Positions 38,804 to 47,882 of a DNA stretch of 64,000 bases are shown piece by piece. This DNA comes from Giesbergeria sp. (lineage in GTDB: Bacteria; Pseudomonadota; Gammaproteobacteria; Burkholderiales; Burkholderiaceae_C). Location: positions 1 to 64,000 of the forward strand of contig JAKLLE010000009.1 in NCBI GenBank assembly GCA_023150295.1. Reading direction: 5' to 3'. Within the stretch, counting starts at the first letter, position 1, and every line of letters begins with the position of its first letter. Below the pieces are notes generated by a model, which was not told where the DNA came from, ran no database searches, and saw nothing but the letters and a program-made list of their open reading frames with translations. The translations under genes were made by a program, and so were the position numbers.

Positions 38804-39403
38804 TCAGAAATGCCGGGCGTAGCGCAGTTGCAGGAAGTTCTGGCCCGGATTGGGCTTTTTCAGGCTGGCGTTGGAACTGTGCTGGATGCGCAACTGCCAT
38901 TCGTGCTCCTGCTGCGCACCATGCAGGTAGCCCACGGCCAGGTGTGAGGCAAAGTTCAGGCGCGTGCTCATTTCCTTGGTCGCGGTGATGAAGCGGGGCT
39001 TGGCATAGTTCATGCCAGTGCCCACCTCAACGAACCAAGGGCTTTGGCCCTGTGCAGGCCGCCATTGCAGGGCGGCACCGGCACCCAGCAAGGCACTGTG
39101 CGTACGGCCAGGCGTTCCCTTGGCCGACCATTGGCCCAGGTGCAGGTCCCAATGGCCCCGCACGGTGCCGCCTGCCCAGGCCGTGCTCCAGTGCTTCCAG
39201 GGCAGGGTGGTGCCCACAATCCAGGCCCGGGCATCTTCCCGTGCCATACCGGCCTGAACGTACAGCGTGGGTGTGGCTGCCACAGGGGCTTGCTGCTGCG
39301 CGGCGGCAGACCCCAGCCCACCCAGTACCAGGCCACAGGCCAGCGTGCAATGGAGTGGGAACACATGGTGGCGCCGAAGGCGCAGGGTTGGGAAGAAGGG
39401 CAT
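38804..39403 (-). CDS. pagL: PagL-like lipid A 3-O-deacylase
   Basis: This outer-membrane protein of about 199 residues begins MPFFPTLRLRRHHVF with a signal peptide cut near SAAAQ. The second half has alternating beta-barrel strands and the catalytic motif QHSSNASLKKPNPG near the end, where PagL keeps its His-Ser pair. It would remove the 3-position acyl chain of lipid A. The start at 39403 is chosen because it gives a normal signal peptide; a longer frame reaches 39490. Confidence 0.8.
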   Translation of the reverse strand: MPFFPTLRLRRHHVFPLHCTLACGLVLGGLGSAAAQQQAPVAATPTLYVQAGMAREDARAWIVGTTLPWKHWSTAWAGGTVRGHWDLHLGQWSAKGTPGRTHSALLGAGAALQWRPAQGQSPWFVEVGTGMNYAKPRFITATKEMSTRLNFASHLAVGYLHGAQQEHEWQLRIQHSSNASLKKPNPGQNFLQLRYARHF

Positions 39404-39537
39404 GGCTGGCGGTGTCTTTTGGCGCCGGGAACGGACGCGGAGCCAAAAAGTGTAACTCCTGGTTCGCGATCGAGGCCCGATCGTTTCCACCCACCATGGC
39501 GGGCTGTGGGCTGGCTGCGACAGCCCACTCCGGTACC

Positions 39538-40089
39538 TCAGTACATCATGCCGCCACCATGGTGGCCATGTCTGCCGTGGCCACCTTCCCGACCTCGGCG
39601 CTCGCCTTTGCCATCGCGGTGCATGCGCAAGCTGACGGCGTCAAAGCGCTGTTGCTGTTCCGGGCTCAGGGCCGCGTAGAAGGTCTTGACGGCCTCGGCA
39701 CGGCGGTCGGCCTGGGCATTGCGTTCGTTGCGCAGCGTGCGCATGCGGTCGATGCGCTCGGGCGTCTTCAGGCGGGCCCATTCCTCGCGGTCCAGCGCCT
39801 GCTGGGGGGGCTGGGGCGGTTGCATGGACTGGGTGAAGGCCTGCCAGGCGCCTTCCTGCGCGGGGGTAATCTGGAGCTTTTCCTTCAACTCGGCCATGCG
39901 CTGGGCATGGTGCTTTTGCATGCGTTCCTGGCGCCATTGCTTGCGCTGGCCGGCTTCGGCGGGGCGCTGGGCGGACAGGGTGGGTGCTTCTCCACTGGCG
40001 GGCATGGGAGCGTTCTGGGCCAGTGCAGGCAAGGTCAGCAGACCTGCCAGGGCGGTTGCAAGGGCGATGCGGCGGTGCTTGGGCAACAT
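39538..40089 (-). CDS. Spy/CpxP-like periplasmic chaperone
   Basis: This 183-residue protein has a signal peptide (ATALAGLLTLPALAQ) and a helical, charged body with LTxxQ-like motifs (LQITPAQEGAW and LSPEQQQRFDAV). The tail is rich in Gly and His (GHGRHGHHGGGMM) and could bind metal ions. Spy and CpxP are periplasmic stress chaperones. ATG 40089 has AGGA upstream. A longer frame from 40134 lacks support. Confidence 0.8.
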   Translation of the reverse strand: MLPKHRRIALATALAGLLTLPALAQNAPMPASGEAPTLSAQRPAEAGQRKQWRQERMQKHHAQRMAELKEKLQITPAQEGAWQAFTQSMQPPQPPQQALDREEWARLKTPERIDRMRTLRNERNAQADRRAEAVKTFYAALSPEQQQRFDAVSLRMHRDGKGERRGREGGHGRHGHHGGGMMY

Positions 40090-40264
40090 GGTGGATTCCT
40101 TTCTCAGTGGTGGGCAATGGCATCCATGTGTCACTGCTTGAAAGGCAGTGTGCGCCGCGCCTGTATCGCCGCTGTGCCGTTTTGGTGAGGCTGTGTAAAG
40201 TTGTGCGATTCTTCGGTGCCCGGTGGATGCTCAATTTTTGGTAAAAATTGGCTCAAAGGCACAA

Positions 40265-40298
40265 TGGATAAGCGCCAATAGCTATTAAATTCATAGCA
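40265..40298 (-). repeat. dispersed AT-rich repeat, partial copy
   Basis: On the minus strand TGCTATGAATTTAATAGC is followed by TATTGGCGCTTATCC. It occupies the gap upstream of rdgC, which otherwise holds only promoter-like AT-rich sequence. Confidence 0.55.
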
Positions 40299-40333
40299 TT
40301 CTTGGTCGAACGACTGGATATTGAAAGGTTTGC

Positions 40334-41332
40334 GTGTTCAAGAACATGATCGTGTACCGCATCGCGCCGCAGTGGCAGGTGGGGTTGGAGACGTTGGAAG
40401 ACGCCTTGCAGAAGGCGACATTTGCTGCGTGCGGTGCCACGCAGGAGCGCGCCGTGGGCTTTGTGCCGCCGCGCGGTGAGGCCCATGGCCCGCTAGCCGA
40501 AAGCGTGGGCGGGCAATGGATTCTGCGCTTCATGGTGGAGGCCAAGGTGCTGCCCGGCAGCGTGCTGGCGCGCAAGGTGCAGGACAAGGTGGACCAGATC
40601 GAGCGCGAGACCGGCCGCAAACCCGGCAAGAAGGAAAAGCGCGACCTCAAGGACGAGGCCAAGCTGGACCTCCTGCCCATGGCCTTTACCAAAATGGGAT
40701 CGATGTGGGTGTGGATCGACCCCCAGGCCCGCACCCTGGTGCTCGACACCGGCAGCCAGGCGCGCGCCGACGAGGTGGTGAGCCAATTGGTGGAGCTGCT
40801 GCCCGCAGGCTTTGCGGTGGCGCTGCTGCACACGCAGACCTCGCCACAGACGGCCATGGCGCACTGGCTCAAGGAGCAGGACCCACCCGCAGGCTTCACG
40901 GTGGACCGTGAATGCGAACTCAAGAGCCCCGACGAAACCAAGGCCGTGGTGCGCTACGCCCGCCACCCGCTGGACATCGAGGAAGTGCAGCAGCACATCC
41001 AGGCTGGAAAGCTGCCCACGCGCCTGGCGCTGACCTGGGACGACCGCGTCTCCTTTGTGCTGACCGAAGGGCTGCAGCTCAAGAAGATTGCCTTTCTCGA
41101 CACGGTGTTCGAGGGCCAGGCGCAGGACGAAGGGGGCTTTGACACCGACGTGGCCATCGCCACGGGCGAACTGTCCAAACTGCTGCCCGACCTGATCGAA
41201 GCCCTGGACGGTGAGGCCGAAGGCGCGGTGGAAGCCGCTGCGAATGCCATTGCCGGAAAGCGCAGCACCGGCACGGTGACCGGGCCCGCCCAGGCCCCTG
41301 CCGACACCGACCCCGCCAACGCGCCGTTCTAG
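40334..41332 (+). CDS. rdgC: recombination-associated protein RdgC
   Basis: This 332-residue protein, with a GTG start at 40334 after GAAAGG, is RdgC: MFKNMIVYRIA at the N-terminus, then FVPPRGEAHGPLAESVGG, and later WDDRVSFVLTEGLQLKKI. RdgC forms a ring around double-stranded DNA and limits RecA loading. The Ala-Pro-rich C-terminus looks disordered. Confidence 0.93.
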   Translation: MFKNMIVYRIAPQWQVGLETLEDALQKATFAACGATQERAVGFVPPRGEAHGPLAESVGGQWILRFMVEAKVLPGSVLARKVQDKVDQIERETGRKPGKKEKRDLKDEAKLDLLPMAFTKMGSMWVWIDPQARTLVLDTGSQARADEVVSQLVELLPAGFAVALLHTQTSPQTAMAHWLKEQDPPAGFTVDRECELKSPDETKAVVRYARHPLDIEEVQQHIQAGKLPTRLALTWDDRVSFVLTEGLQLKKIAFLDTVFEGQAQDEGGFDTDVAIATGELSKLLPDLIEALDGEAEGAVEAAANAIAGKRSTGTVTGPAQAPADTDPANAPF

Positions 41333-41353
41333 CCCCTTTGAGTTGTCCAGGCC

Positions 41354-42607
41354 ATGGTGCTGAACTGGGTGTGGATCGCGTTCTTCGTCACCGCTTGCAC
41401 CACAGCGGTGGTGCGCTGGTGGTTGGGGGAAGCCGAGATCTTCACCGCCTTGCTCAAGGCCTTGTTCGACGGCGCCCGCTCGGGCTTTGAAATCTCGCTG
41501 GGCCTGGCCGGTGTCATGGCGCTGTGGCTGGGCCTGATGCGCGTGGGCGAGCGCGCCGGCATGGTGGCCCTGCTGGCGCGGCTGGCTGGGCCGCTGCTGC
41601 GCAGGCTGTTCCCTGGCGTGCCGCAGGCCCATCCGGCCCAGGGGGCCATGACCATGAACATCTCGGCCAACCTGCTGGGGCTGGACAACGCCGCCACCCC
41701 GCTGGGCCTGAACGCCATGCGCGAGCTGCAAACGCTCAACCGCGAACCCGAGGGCACGGCCAGCGATGCGCAGATCATGTTCGTGGTGATGAACACGGCC
41801 GGGCTGACCCTGATTCCCACCTCGGTCATCGCCATTCGCCAGAGCGTGGCCTTGCAGCAGGGGTTGGGTGCGGGCTTCAATGCCGCAGACATCTTTCTGC
41901 CCACGCTGCTGGTGACCTTTGTCTCACTGCTGGCAGGCGTGCTCGCCGTGGCCGTGGCCCAGCGCCTGCCGCTGTGGCGCGCCCGGCTGCTGTTCCCCTT
42001 GCTCGCGGTGGGTGGGCTGCTGGCCGGCGCCGTGGCGCTGCTGGCCCGGCTGCCTGCGGACCAGGCCGCACGCATTGCGGGCACCACGGGCGCCGCGGCC
42101 ATCCTGGGCGTGGTGCTGCTGTTCATCGTGGCCGGGGCCTGGCGCCGTGTGAACGTGTACGAGGCCTTTGTCGATGGCGCCAAGGAAGGTTTTGGCGTGG
42201 CCATTCAGATCGTGCCCTACCTCATCGCCATTTTGGTGGCTGTGGGCGTGTTCCGGGCCGCCGGCTGCATGGATGCCCTGCTGGGCGCCATTGGCACCGC
42301 CGTTGCCTGGATGGGCCTGGATACGGCCTTTCTGCCCGCCCTGCCCGTGGGGCTGATGAAGGTGCTGTCGGGTGCAGGCGCACGCGGCCTGATGATCGAC
42401 GTGCTGCAGACGCACGGCGTGGACTCCTTTGCCGGCCGCCTGGCCGCCATCATCCAGGGCTCGACCGAAACCACCTTCTACGTGCTGGCCGTGTACTTTG
42501 GCAGCGTGGGCGTCAGGAACACCCGCCATGCCCTGGCCTGCGCCCTGTGGGCCGACGCGGTGGGCCTGGTGGCCGCCATTGGTGTGGGCTACGCCATGCT
42601 GCGCTAG
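41354..42607 (+). CDS. SpmA/SpmB-like nucleoside-recognition membrane protein
   Basis: This 417-residue protein, with about ten membrane segments, corresponds to SpmA and SpmB fused, each half carrying a nucleoside-recognition (Gate) domain. Visible motifs include MTMNISANLLGLDNAATPLG in the first half and IQGSTETTFYVLAVYFGSVG in the second. Bacillus SpmAB affects spore maturation, but proteobacterial homologues have no known role and the organism is not expected to sporulate. The stop codon TAG lies within the terminal repeat of the adjoining MITE. Confidence 0.85.
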   Translation: MVLNWVWIAFFVTACTTAVVRWWLGEAEIFTALLKALFDGARSGFEISLGLAGVMALWLGLMRVGERAGMVALLARLAGPLLRRLFPGVPQAHPAQGAMTMNISANLLGLDNAATPLGLNAMRELQTLNREPEGTASDAQIMFVVMNTAGLTLIPTSVIAIRQSVALQQGLGAGFNAADIFLPTLLVTFVSLLAGVLAVAVAQRLPLWRARLLFPLLAVGGLLAGAVALLARLPADQAARIAGTTGAAAILGVVLLFIVAGAWRRVNVYEAFVDGAKEGFGVAIQIVPYLIAILVAVGVFRAAGCMDALLGAIGTAVAWMGLDTAFLPALPVGLMKVLSGAGARGLMIDVLQTHGVDSFAGRLAAIIQGSTETTFYVLAVYFGSVGVRNTRHALACALWADAVGLVAAIGVGYAMLR

Positions 42608-42875
42608 GGCCTGTTCACACTATCTTTACCAGATGCGTTGCGATCAAAAAGGGCCAGGCGCAAGACGCCAAACGAAGCTGGGGTGCAGCCCCAGCGAGGC
42701 TTGGCAACGCCGCGCATGGCCCTTTTTGGTCGCAACCCGAAGGGAACACGGTGAAAACCGTGCCACTCGTCGTTGCACTCCTAGCCAAGGCCCCGGCCTT
42801 GGCGTCGTCCCGCGCCTAGATTGGCGCGGTTTGCACCGTATTCGCACTGGCAAAAATAGTGTGAACAGGCCCTAG
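42604..42875. mobile_element. 272-bp MITE with 20-bp perfect terminal inverted repeats
   Basis: The ends are CTAGGGCCTGTTCACACTAT (42604-42623) and its exact complement (42856-42875), with weaker symmetry inward. No transposase is encoded. The interior has several hairpins. It is probably mobilised in trans. The left end supplies the stop codon of the SpmAB-like gene. Confidence 0.85.
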
Positions 42876-43211
42876 CCTGCACACAACCCCCCACCACTCC
42901 GGCGCCCATGAGGCGCTTTTTTTATGCCCGGCGTGCGCGTGGCATGGGGTGGTTTGTTGTTCTTGATTCTTTCTATGTCTCAATAGTAGTAATAGTAGGC
43001 ACCGCCCTGGGCTGTGGACAAGCCCGGTTTTCCTTGTCCCATCAAACAGTTGCGTGCGCCACAAGCCTGGGGGTCGCGCCGCGCGCGTGGTGTACCGGTA
43101 ATGGGGACAAAGCCCGGTCATGCGCCCGGGCTGTGGATAACTGCGTACTTGTGCCGGGACTTTGCCCAGGCTTGTCCACAGGGCTTGCAGTTCAACCCGG
43201 AAAAGGGTTGG
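42876..43211. other. non-coding region with DnaA-box-like sites and TAG trios
   Basis: There is no credible gene here. TAGTAGTAATAGTAGG (42984-42999) precedes TGTGGACAA (43013-43021), a perfect DnaA box TGTGGATAA (43132-43140) and the inverted TTGTCCACA (43172-43180). This repeats the architecture of 38516-38711 and may be a dispersed repeat or a DnaA-binding locus. Confidence 0.55.
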
Positions 43212-44378
43212 TCAGCGCCCCAGCAGCGAGCGTGCCACCAGTTCCTTCATGATTTCCGACGTGCCGCCGTAGATGCGCAGCACGCGTGCATCGGTCCAGA
43301 AGCGCGAGATCGGGTACTCGGCCATGTAGCCGTAGCCGCCAAAGAGCTGCAGGCAGGCGTCGGCCACGCGGCTGAAGAGTTCGGTGGTGTGCAGCTTCAG
43401 TGCGCTCACCGCTTCGGGCGTGAGTTCGCCGCGCTCGTAGGCGGCCACGCTGGCATGCAAAAACGCCTCGGCGGCGGCGATGTCACTGGCGCACTGGGCC
43501 AGCGTGAAGCGCGTGTTCTGGAACTGGCCGATGGCCTGGCCAAAAGCCTGGCGTTCCTGCACGTACTTCACCGTGGCGTCCAGCGCGCCCTGGGCGCCGT
43601 ACACGGCCTGCACGCCGATGATGAGGCGCTCGCGCGGCAGCTCGCGCATCATCTGCACAAAGCCCTGGCCTTCCACGCCGCCGAGCAGGGCATCCTGCGG
43701 CACGCGCAGGTCGTTGAAGAACAGCTCGGAGGTGTCGCCCGCGTGCTGGCCGATCTTCTCCAGGTTCTGGCCGCGCGTGAAGCCGGGGTTTTGGGTATCG
43801 ACCAGGAACAGGCTCACGCCCTTGGCGCCCGCCGCCGGGTCGGTCTTGGCGGCGAGCACCAGCAGGTCGCAGTGCTGGCCGTTGCTGATGAAGATCTTGC
43901 TGCCGTTGATGACGTAGTCATCCCCATCTTTTTTGGCCGTGGTGCGGATGGCCTTCAGGTCACTGCCCGCACCGGGCTCGGTCATGCCAATCGCTGCCAC
44001 GGCCTCGCCGCTGACCATGCGCGGCAGCCAGTATGCGCGCTGCGCTTCGGTGCCGCAGTGCAGCAGGTAGGGCGGGATGATGTCGTTGTGCACCTGCAGC
44101 CCGCCGACGAAGCCGCCGTAGCCCCGGCGCGAGAGCACCTGCACCACGGCGAACGAGAAGTGCACGCTGGCCCCCGGCCCGCCGTACTGCTCGGGCACGT
44201 CGGCGCAGAGGTAGCCGTTCTCGCCCATCTTGCGGAACAGTTCGCGGCTGACGAGGCCGGCCTTTTCCCAGTCGCGATAGTGCGGCTCGATCTCGGTGTC
44301 GCAAAAGCGCTCCAGCGATTCGGTGAAGAGCTGCAATTCGGCCTTCTGCTCGGCCGTGAGGAGGGTGTTGGGGAGCAT
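43212..44378 (-). CDS. acyl-CoA dehydrogenase
   Basis: This 388-residue FAD enzyme introduces the alpha-beta double bond into an acyl-CoA. Family motifs are visible: GMTEPGAGSDL, the FGQAIGQFQ block, LQLFGGYGYMAEYPISR, and RIYGGTSEIMKELVARSL with the catalytic glutamate. It is the last gene of the minus-strand catabolic operon, after thiolase and acyl-CoA ligase. The chain-length preference cannot be read. Confidence 0.92.
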   Translation of the reverse strand: MLPNTLLTAEQKAELQLFTESLERFCDTEIEPHYRDWEKAGLVSRELFRKMGENGYLCADVPEQYGGPGASVHFSFAVVQVLSRRGYGGFVGGLQVHNDIIPPYLLHCGTEAQRAYWLPRMVSGEAVAAIGMTEPGAGSDLKAIRTTAKKDGDDYVINGSKIFISNGQHCDLLVLAAKTDPAAGAKGVSLFLVDTQNPGFTRGQNLEKIGQHAGDTSELFFNDLRVPQDALLGGVEGQGFVQMMRELPRERLIIGVQAVYGAQGALDATVKYVQERQAFGQAIGQFQNTRFTLAQCASDIAAAEAFLHASVAAYERGELTPEAVSALKLHTTELFSRVADACLQLFGGYGYMAEYPISRFWTDARVLRIYGGTSEIMKELVARSLLGR

Positions 44379-44380
44379 GA

Positions 44381-44432
44381 TTGCTATGAAATTAAGAGCT
44401 AATAGCGCTTTATGGATGGGCGCAACAAGCCT
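44381..44432 (+). repeat. dispersed AT-rich repeat copy
   Basis: TTGCTATGAAATTAAGAGCT, AATAGCGC, and GCGCAACAAGCC follow the family layout. It lies in the gap upstream of the acyl-CoA dehydrogenase gene. Confidence 0.6.
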
Positions 44433-44484
44433 TTTTGTCTGAAATTCGATTCAATGACGGATTCGCCATGGCTTGTGAAATGGT

Positions 44485-44597
44485 GCGGCCTAAGCCAGCG
44501 GCCACCGCGCAAGGGCCGCCCCGCCGCGCTGGTGGCGTCCCCCTTCCCGCGCGCAGCGCGAGAGAAGGGGGAAGCGGCGCAGACGCTCAGGGGGATG
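44485..44597. repeat. GC-rich dispersed repeat, copy 1 of 3
   Basis: GCCAGCGGCCACCGCGCAAG, GGCCGCCCCGCCGCGCTGG, CCCTTCCCGCGCGCAGCGCG and AGAAGGGGGAAGCG occur in the same order as at 47757 and 48757. The CCCTTC/GAAGGGG arms form a long hairpin. It lies in an operon gap between thiolase and acyl-CoA dehydrogenase. Confidence 0.8.
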
Positions 44598-44603
44598 ACT
44601 CCA

Positions 44604-45791
44604 TTACACCCGTTCGAAGATGGCCGCAATGCCTTGGCCGCCACCAATGCACATGGTCACCAGCGCATAGCGCCCGCCCGTGCGGTGCAGCTCGGCAATC
44701 GCCTTGGTGGTGATGATGGCGCCCGTGGCACCCACAGGGTGGCCGAGCGAGATGCCCGAGCCGTTGGGGTTGACCTTGGCCGGGTCGAAGCCCAGCTCCT
44801 GGGCCACGGCGCAGGCCTGGGCGGCGAAGGCCTCATTGGCTTCGATCACGTCCATGTCCTGCACCTTGAGGCCGGTGCGCGCCAGCACCTTTTGTGTGGC
44901 GGGCACCGGGCCAATGCCCATGTAGGCCGGGTCCACGCCGGCGTGCGCGTAGCCGACGAGGCGCGCCAGGGGCTTGAGGCCCAGGGCCGCCACGCGGTCG
45001 CCCGCGGCCAGCACCACGGCGGCGGCGCCGTCGTTGATGCCCGAGGCGTTGCCAGCGGTCACCGTGCCGCCTTCCTTCTTGAAGGCGGGCTTCATGCCAG
45101 CCAGCACTTGCAGTGTGGTCTCGGCGCGCACATGCTCGTCGGTATCAAACAGCACCGTGCCCTTGCGCGTGGCGATTTCCACGGGAACGATCTGCTCCTT
45201 GAAGTAGCCCGCGGCGATGGCGGCGGCGGCGCGCTGCTGGCTTTGCAGGGCGAGCTGGTCCTGCATCTCACGGCTGATCTTGTAGCGCTCGGCCACGTTC
45301 TCGGCGGTGATGCCCATGTGCATCTTCTGCCAGGGGTCGTGCAGGATGCCCAGCATGTAGTCGATGCTCTTGGCGTCGCCCATGCGTGCGCCCCAGCGGG
45401 AGGCCTGGTCGAAGTAGGGGCCGCGGCTCATGCTCTCGGAGCCGCCGCCAATGGCCACGTCGCAGTCGCCCAGGCGGATGGCCTGCGCTGCCGACACGAT
45501 GGCCTGCAGGCCCGAGCCGCACAGGCGGTTGACGTTGAAGGCGGGTGTTTCGATGGGGCAGCCTGCGTCGATGGCGGCCACGCGCGAGAGGTAGGCGTCC
45601 TTGGTGTCGGTGGGAATCACATTGCCCATGACCACATGGCCCACCGCGTCGGCGGCAATGCCGGCGCGCGCAATGGCGGCCTTGACAGCGGTGGTGGCGA
45701 GCTGGGTGTTGGGCACGTCCTTCAGGCTGCCGCCGAAGGTGCCGATGGCGGTGCGGGCGGTACTGACGATGAAGACATCACGTGAGGTCAT
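44604..45791 (-). CDS. acetyl-CoA C-acyltransferase (thiolase)
   Basis: This 395-residue thiolase opens MTSRDVFIVSTARTAIGTFG. The nucleophilic cysteine is in NVNRLCGSGLQAI (about residue 90), the GHPVGATGA histidine follows near residue 351, and the second cysteine is in ALVTMCIGGGQG. It cleaves or forms 3-ketoacyl-CoA. The BktB/PhaA-like sequence does not settle the direction; with neighbouring ligase and dehydrogenase, beta-oxidation is most likely. Start ATG 45791 is preferred to one four codons upstream. Confidence 0.93.
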   Translation of the reverse strand: MTSRDVFIVSTARTAIGTFGGSLKDVPNTQLATTAVKAAIARAGIAADAVGHVVMGNVIPTDTKDAYLSRVAAIDAGCPIETPAFNVNRLCGSGLQAIVSAAQAIRLGDCDVAIGGGSESMSRGPYFDQASRWGARMGDAKSIDYMLGILHDPWQKMHMGITAENVAERYKISREMQDQLALQSQQRAAAAIAAGYFKEQIVPVEIATRKGTVLFDTDEHVRAETTLQVLAGMKPAFKKEGGTVTAGNASGINDGAAAVVLAAGDRVAALGLKPLARLVGYAHAGVDPAYMGIGPVPATQKVLARTGLKVQDMDVIEANEAFAAQACAVAQELGFDPAKVNPNGSGISLGHPVGATGAIITTKAIAELHRTGGRYALVTMCIGGGQGIAAIFERV

Positions 45792-45887
45792 GGGGGGCTC
45801 CAAAGAGGGGTAAAAGAGGGCAAACCGGCGGAAAACCAGGGTTCAGCAAGCATTATCACGAGGCTTGCGGACCAAGGCGCCCGCAGA

Positions 45888-47708
45888 TCAGCGGTACAGC
45901 GCTTCGATTTCGGCGGCGTAGGTCTTGTAGATGCTGGAGCGCCGCACCTTCATGGTGGCGGTGACCTCGCCGTCGTCGTGGTCCAGCTCCTTGGTGAGCA
46001 GGTGGAACCTGCGGATCTGGGCCACCTGCGCCAGCTTGGCATTGCCGGCGGCGATCTCGGTGTCGATGAGCTGGCGCACCTCGGGGGTTTCGACGAGCGA
46101 GCGGAAGTGTGTGAACGGGATGCGCTGGGCCTCGGCCCATTTGCCCACCGTTTCGTAGTCGAGCATGACCAGCGCGCCGACGAACTTGCGCCCCTCGGCG
46201 ACGATGATGCATTCCTTGATGTAGGGGCTGGCCTTCATCGTGTTCTCGATCTCGGACGGCGTAAGGTTCTTGCCGCCGGCGGTGATCATGATGTCCTTCA
46301 AGCGGTCCACGATCTTGATCTGGCCGTCCACCAGGCGCACCACGTCGCCCGTGTGCAGCCAGCCATCCACGATGCTTTGCGCGGTGGCCTCGGGGTTCTT
46401 GTAGTAGCCCGCGAACACCATGTCGCCCTTGATCTGGAACTCGCCGCCCAGGTCGTCGTCGCTGCCCTTGGCGATGCGCCACTCCACGCCGCTGGTGGGC
46501 ACGCCCACGGTGCCGACCTGCACAGCGTCAAGCTTGTGGCCGGTGACCATGCCGGTCGATTCGGTCAGGCCATAGACCTCGACCAGCGGCACGCCGAGCA
46601 CGCGGAAGAAGCGCACCACGTCGGGCGGAATCGGCGCGGCGCCGGTGAGCGCCACCTTGGCCTCGCGCAGGCCGATGAAGTTCTGCAGCGCGCGGAACAC
46701 CAGCCAGTAGGCGGCGGTGTAGGTGAACATCTCGCCGATGCTCCAGCGTGCGCGCGGCTTCTCGGCCAGCGGCTGGCAGGCGGCGTAGGCCTTGCGGAAC
46801 AGCGCGCGGCGCAGGCCGCCGGTTTCCTGCAGCTTGATGCTGATGGCGGCGTGCATCTTCTCCCAGATGCGCGGCACGCCGAGGAACATGGTGGGCGCCA
46901 CTTCGCGCAAATCCTCCTGCACGGTGCGGATGGATTCACCGAAGTTGACCTGCGAGCCCACGTACACCGGCACGAAGGTGGTGAGCATCTGCTCGGCCAC
47001 GTGGCACAGCGGCAGGTAGGACAGGTGGGTGGTGTCTTGCGAGAGCTGGAGCCGGTCCACGATGCCGGGCACTACGCCGCGGATGTTGCGGTAGGAAATC
47101 ATTGCGCCCTTGGGCTTGCCGGTGGAGCCCGAGGTGTAGATCATGAGCCCGATGTCGTCGAGCTTCTGGCGCGCCAGCGCGGCCTCGATGGTCGCGAGCT
47201 GGCCGCTTTGCGCGCCGAGCCGTTCCACCTCGCCGAAGGGGACGATGAGGTCGCGCACCCCGGGCGCGAAGCTGCGCAGGCCCTTGGTCTCCATGACCAC
47301 GATCTTTTTCAGGCGCGGCAGATCGTCCAGGGCTTCGAGCACCTTGTCGGTCTGCTCCTGGTCTTCGCAGACGATGATCTCGATGTCGGCGTGGCCCACC
47401 ACGTAGGCCACCTCGGGCGAGGGGCTGGTGGGATACACGCCCACGGTGACGGCGCCGACCAGGCCCGCGCCCATTTGCGTGAGCACCCATTCGATGCGGT
47501 TCTCGGCGATCACGCCCACATGGCCGCCCTCGCCCAGGCCCAGGGCGCGCAGGCCCAGGCCGAAGTGGCAGGCACGCTCGAAGTACTGGGCCCAGGTGAA
47601 GGGCTTCCAGATGCCGAAGTCCTTTTGCCGGATGGCGACGCGCGCGGCATCCTGGCGCGCGCGCTCGCGCAGCATCTGGGGCAGGGTGAGTTCGGGGAGA
47701 TTCAACAT
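45888..47708 (-). CDS. long-chain acyl-CoA synthetase (AMP-forming)
   Basis: This 606-residue adenylate-forming enzyme has the P-loop-like motif MIYTSGSTGKPKGAMISYRN, the A5-type motif EVYGLTEST and the hinge DRLKDIMITAGGKNLTPSEIE. It resembles FadD15-type ligases with a C-terminal KELDHDDGEVTATMKVRR. It activates a carboxylic acid to its CoA ester, using the substrate brought in by the adjoining ABC transporter. ATG 47708 (MLNLPELTLPQML) is chosen as start; an upstream frame lies in repeat sequence. Confidence 0.9.
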   Translation of the reverse strand: MLNLPELTLPQMLRERARQDAARVAIRQKDFGIWKPFTWAQYFERACHFGLGLRALGLGEGGHVGVIAENRIEWVLTQMGAGLVGAVTVGVYPTSPSPEVAYVVGHADIEIIVCEDQEQTDKVLEALDDLPRLKKIVVMETKGLRSFAPGVRDLIVPFGEVERLGAQSGQLATIEAALARQKLDDIGLMIYTSGSTGKPKGAMISYRNIRGVVPGIVDRLQLSQDTTHLSYLPLCHVAEQMLTTFVPVYVGSQVNFGESIRTVQEDLREVAPTMFLGVPRIWEKMHAAISIKLQETGGLRRALFRKAYAACQPLAEKPRARWSIGEMFTYTAAYWLVFRALQNFIGLREAKVALTGAAPIPPDVVRFFRVLGVPLVEVYGLTESTGMVTGHKLDAVQVGTVGVPTSGVEWRIAKGSDDDLGGEFQIKGDMVFAGYYKNPEATAQSIVDGWLHTGDVVRLVDGQIKIVDRLKDIMITAGGKNLTPSEIENTMKASPYIKECIIVAEGRKFVGALVMLDYETVGKWAEAQRIPFTHFRSLVETPEVRQLIDTEIAAGNAKLAQVAQIRRFHLLTKELDHDDGEVTATMKVRRSSIYKTYAAEIEALYR

Positions 47709-47756
47709 ATCAGTGATCCATTGCGCGTCGTGTCCACGCGCAGCCGTAAAACCGGC

Positions 47757-47874
47757 ACGGCCCAGGCCAGCGGCCACCGCGCAAGGGCCGCCCCGCCGCG
47801 CTGGTGGTGTCCCTCTTCCCGCATCGCGCAGCGAAGCGAGAGAAGGGGGAAGGCGCGAAGCGCCACAGGGGGTT
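47757..47874. repeat. GC-rich dispersed repeat, copy 2 of 3
   Basis: This is the same ordered blocks as at 44485, in the gap between livF and the acyl-CoA ligase, and in the same orientation. Confidence 0.8.
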
Positions 47875-47882
47875 GTGCGCGC

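Noticed and set aside
41354-42607. Evidence of sporulation from an SpmAB-like gene
   Set aside because: Such genes are found in many non-sporulating proteobacteria; nothing else points to sporulation.
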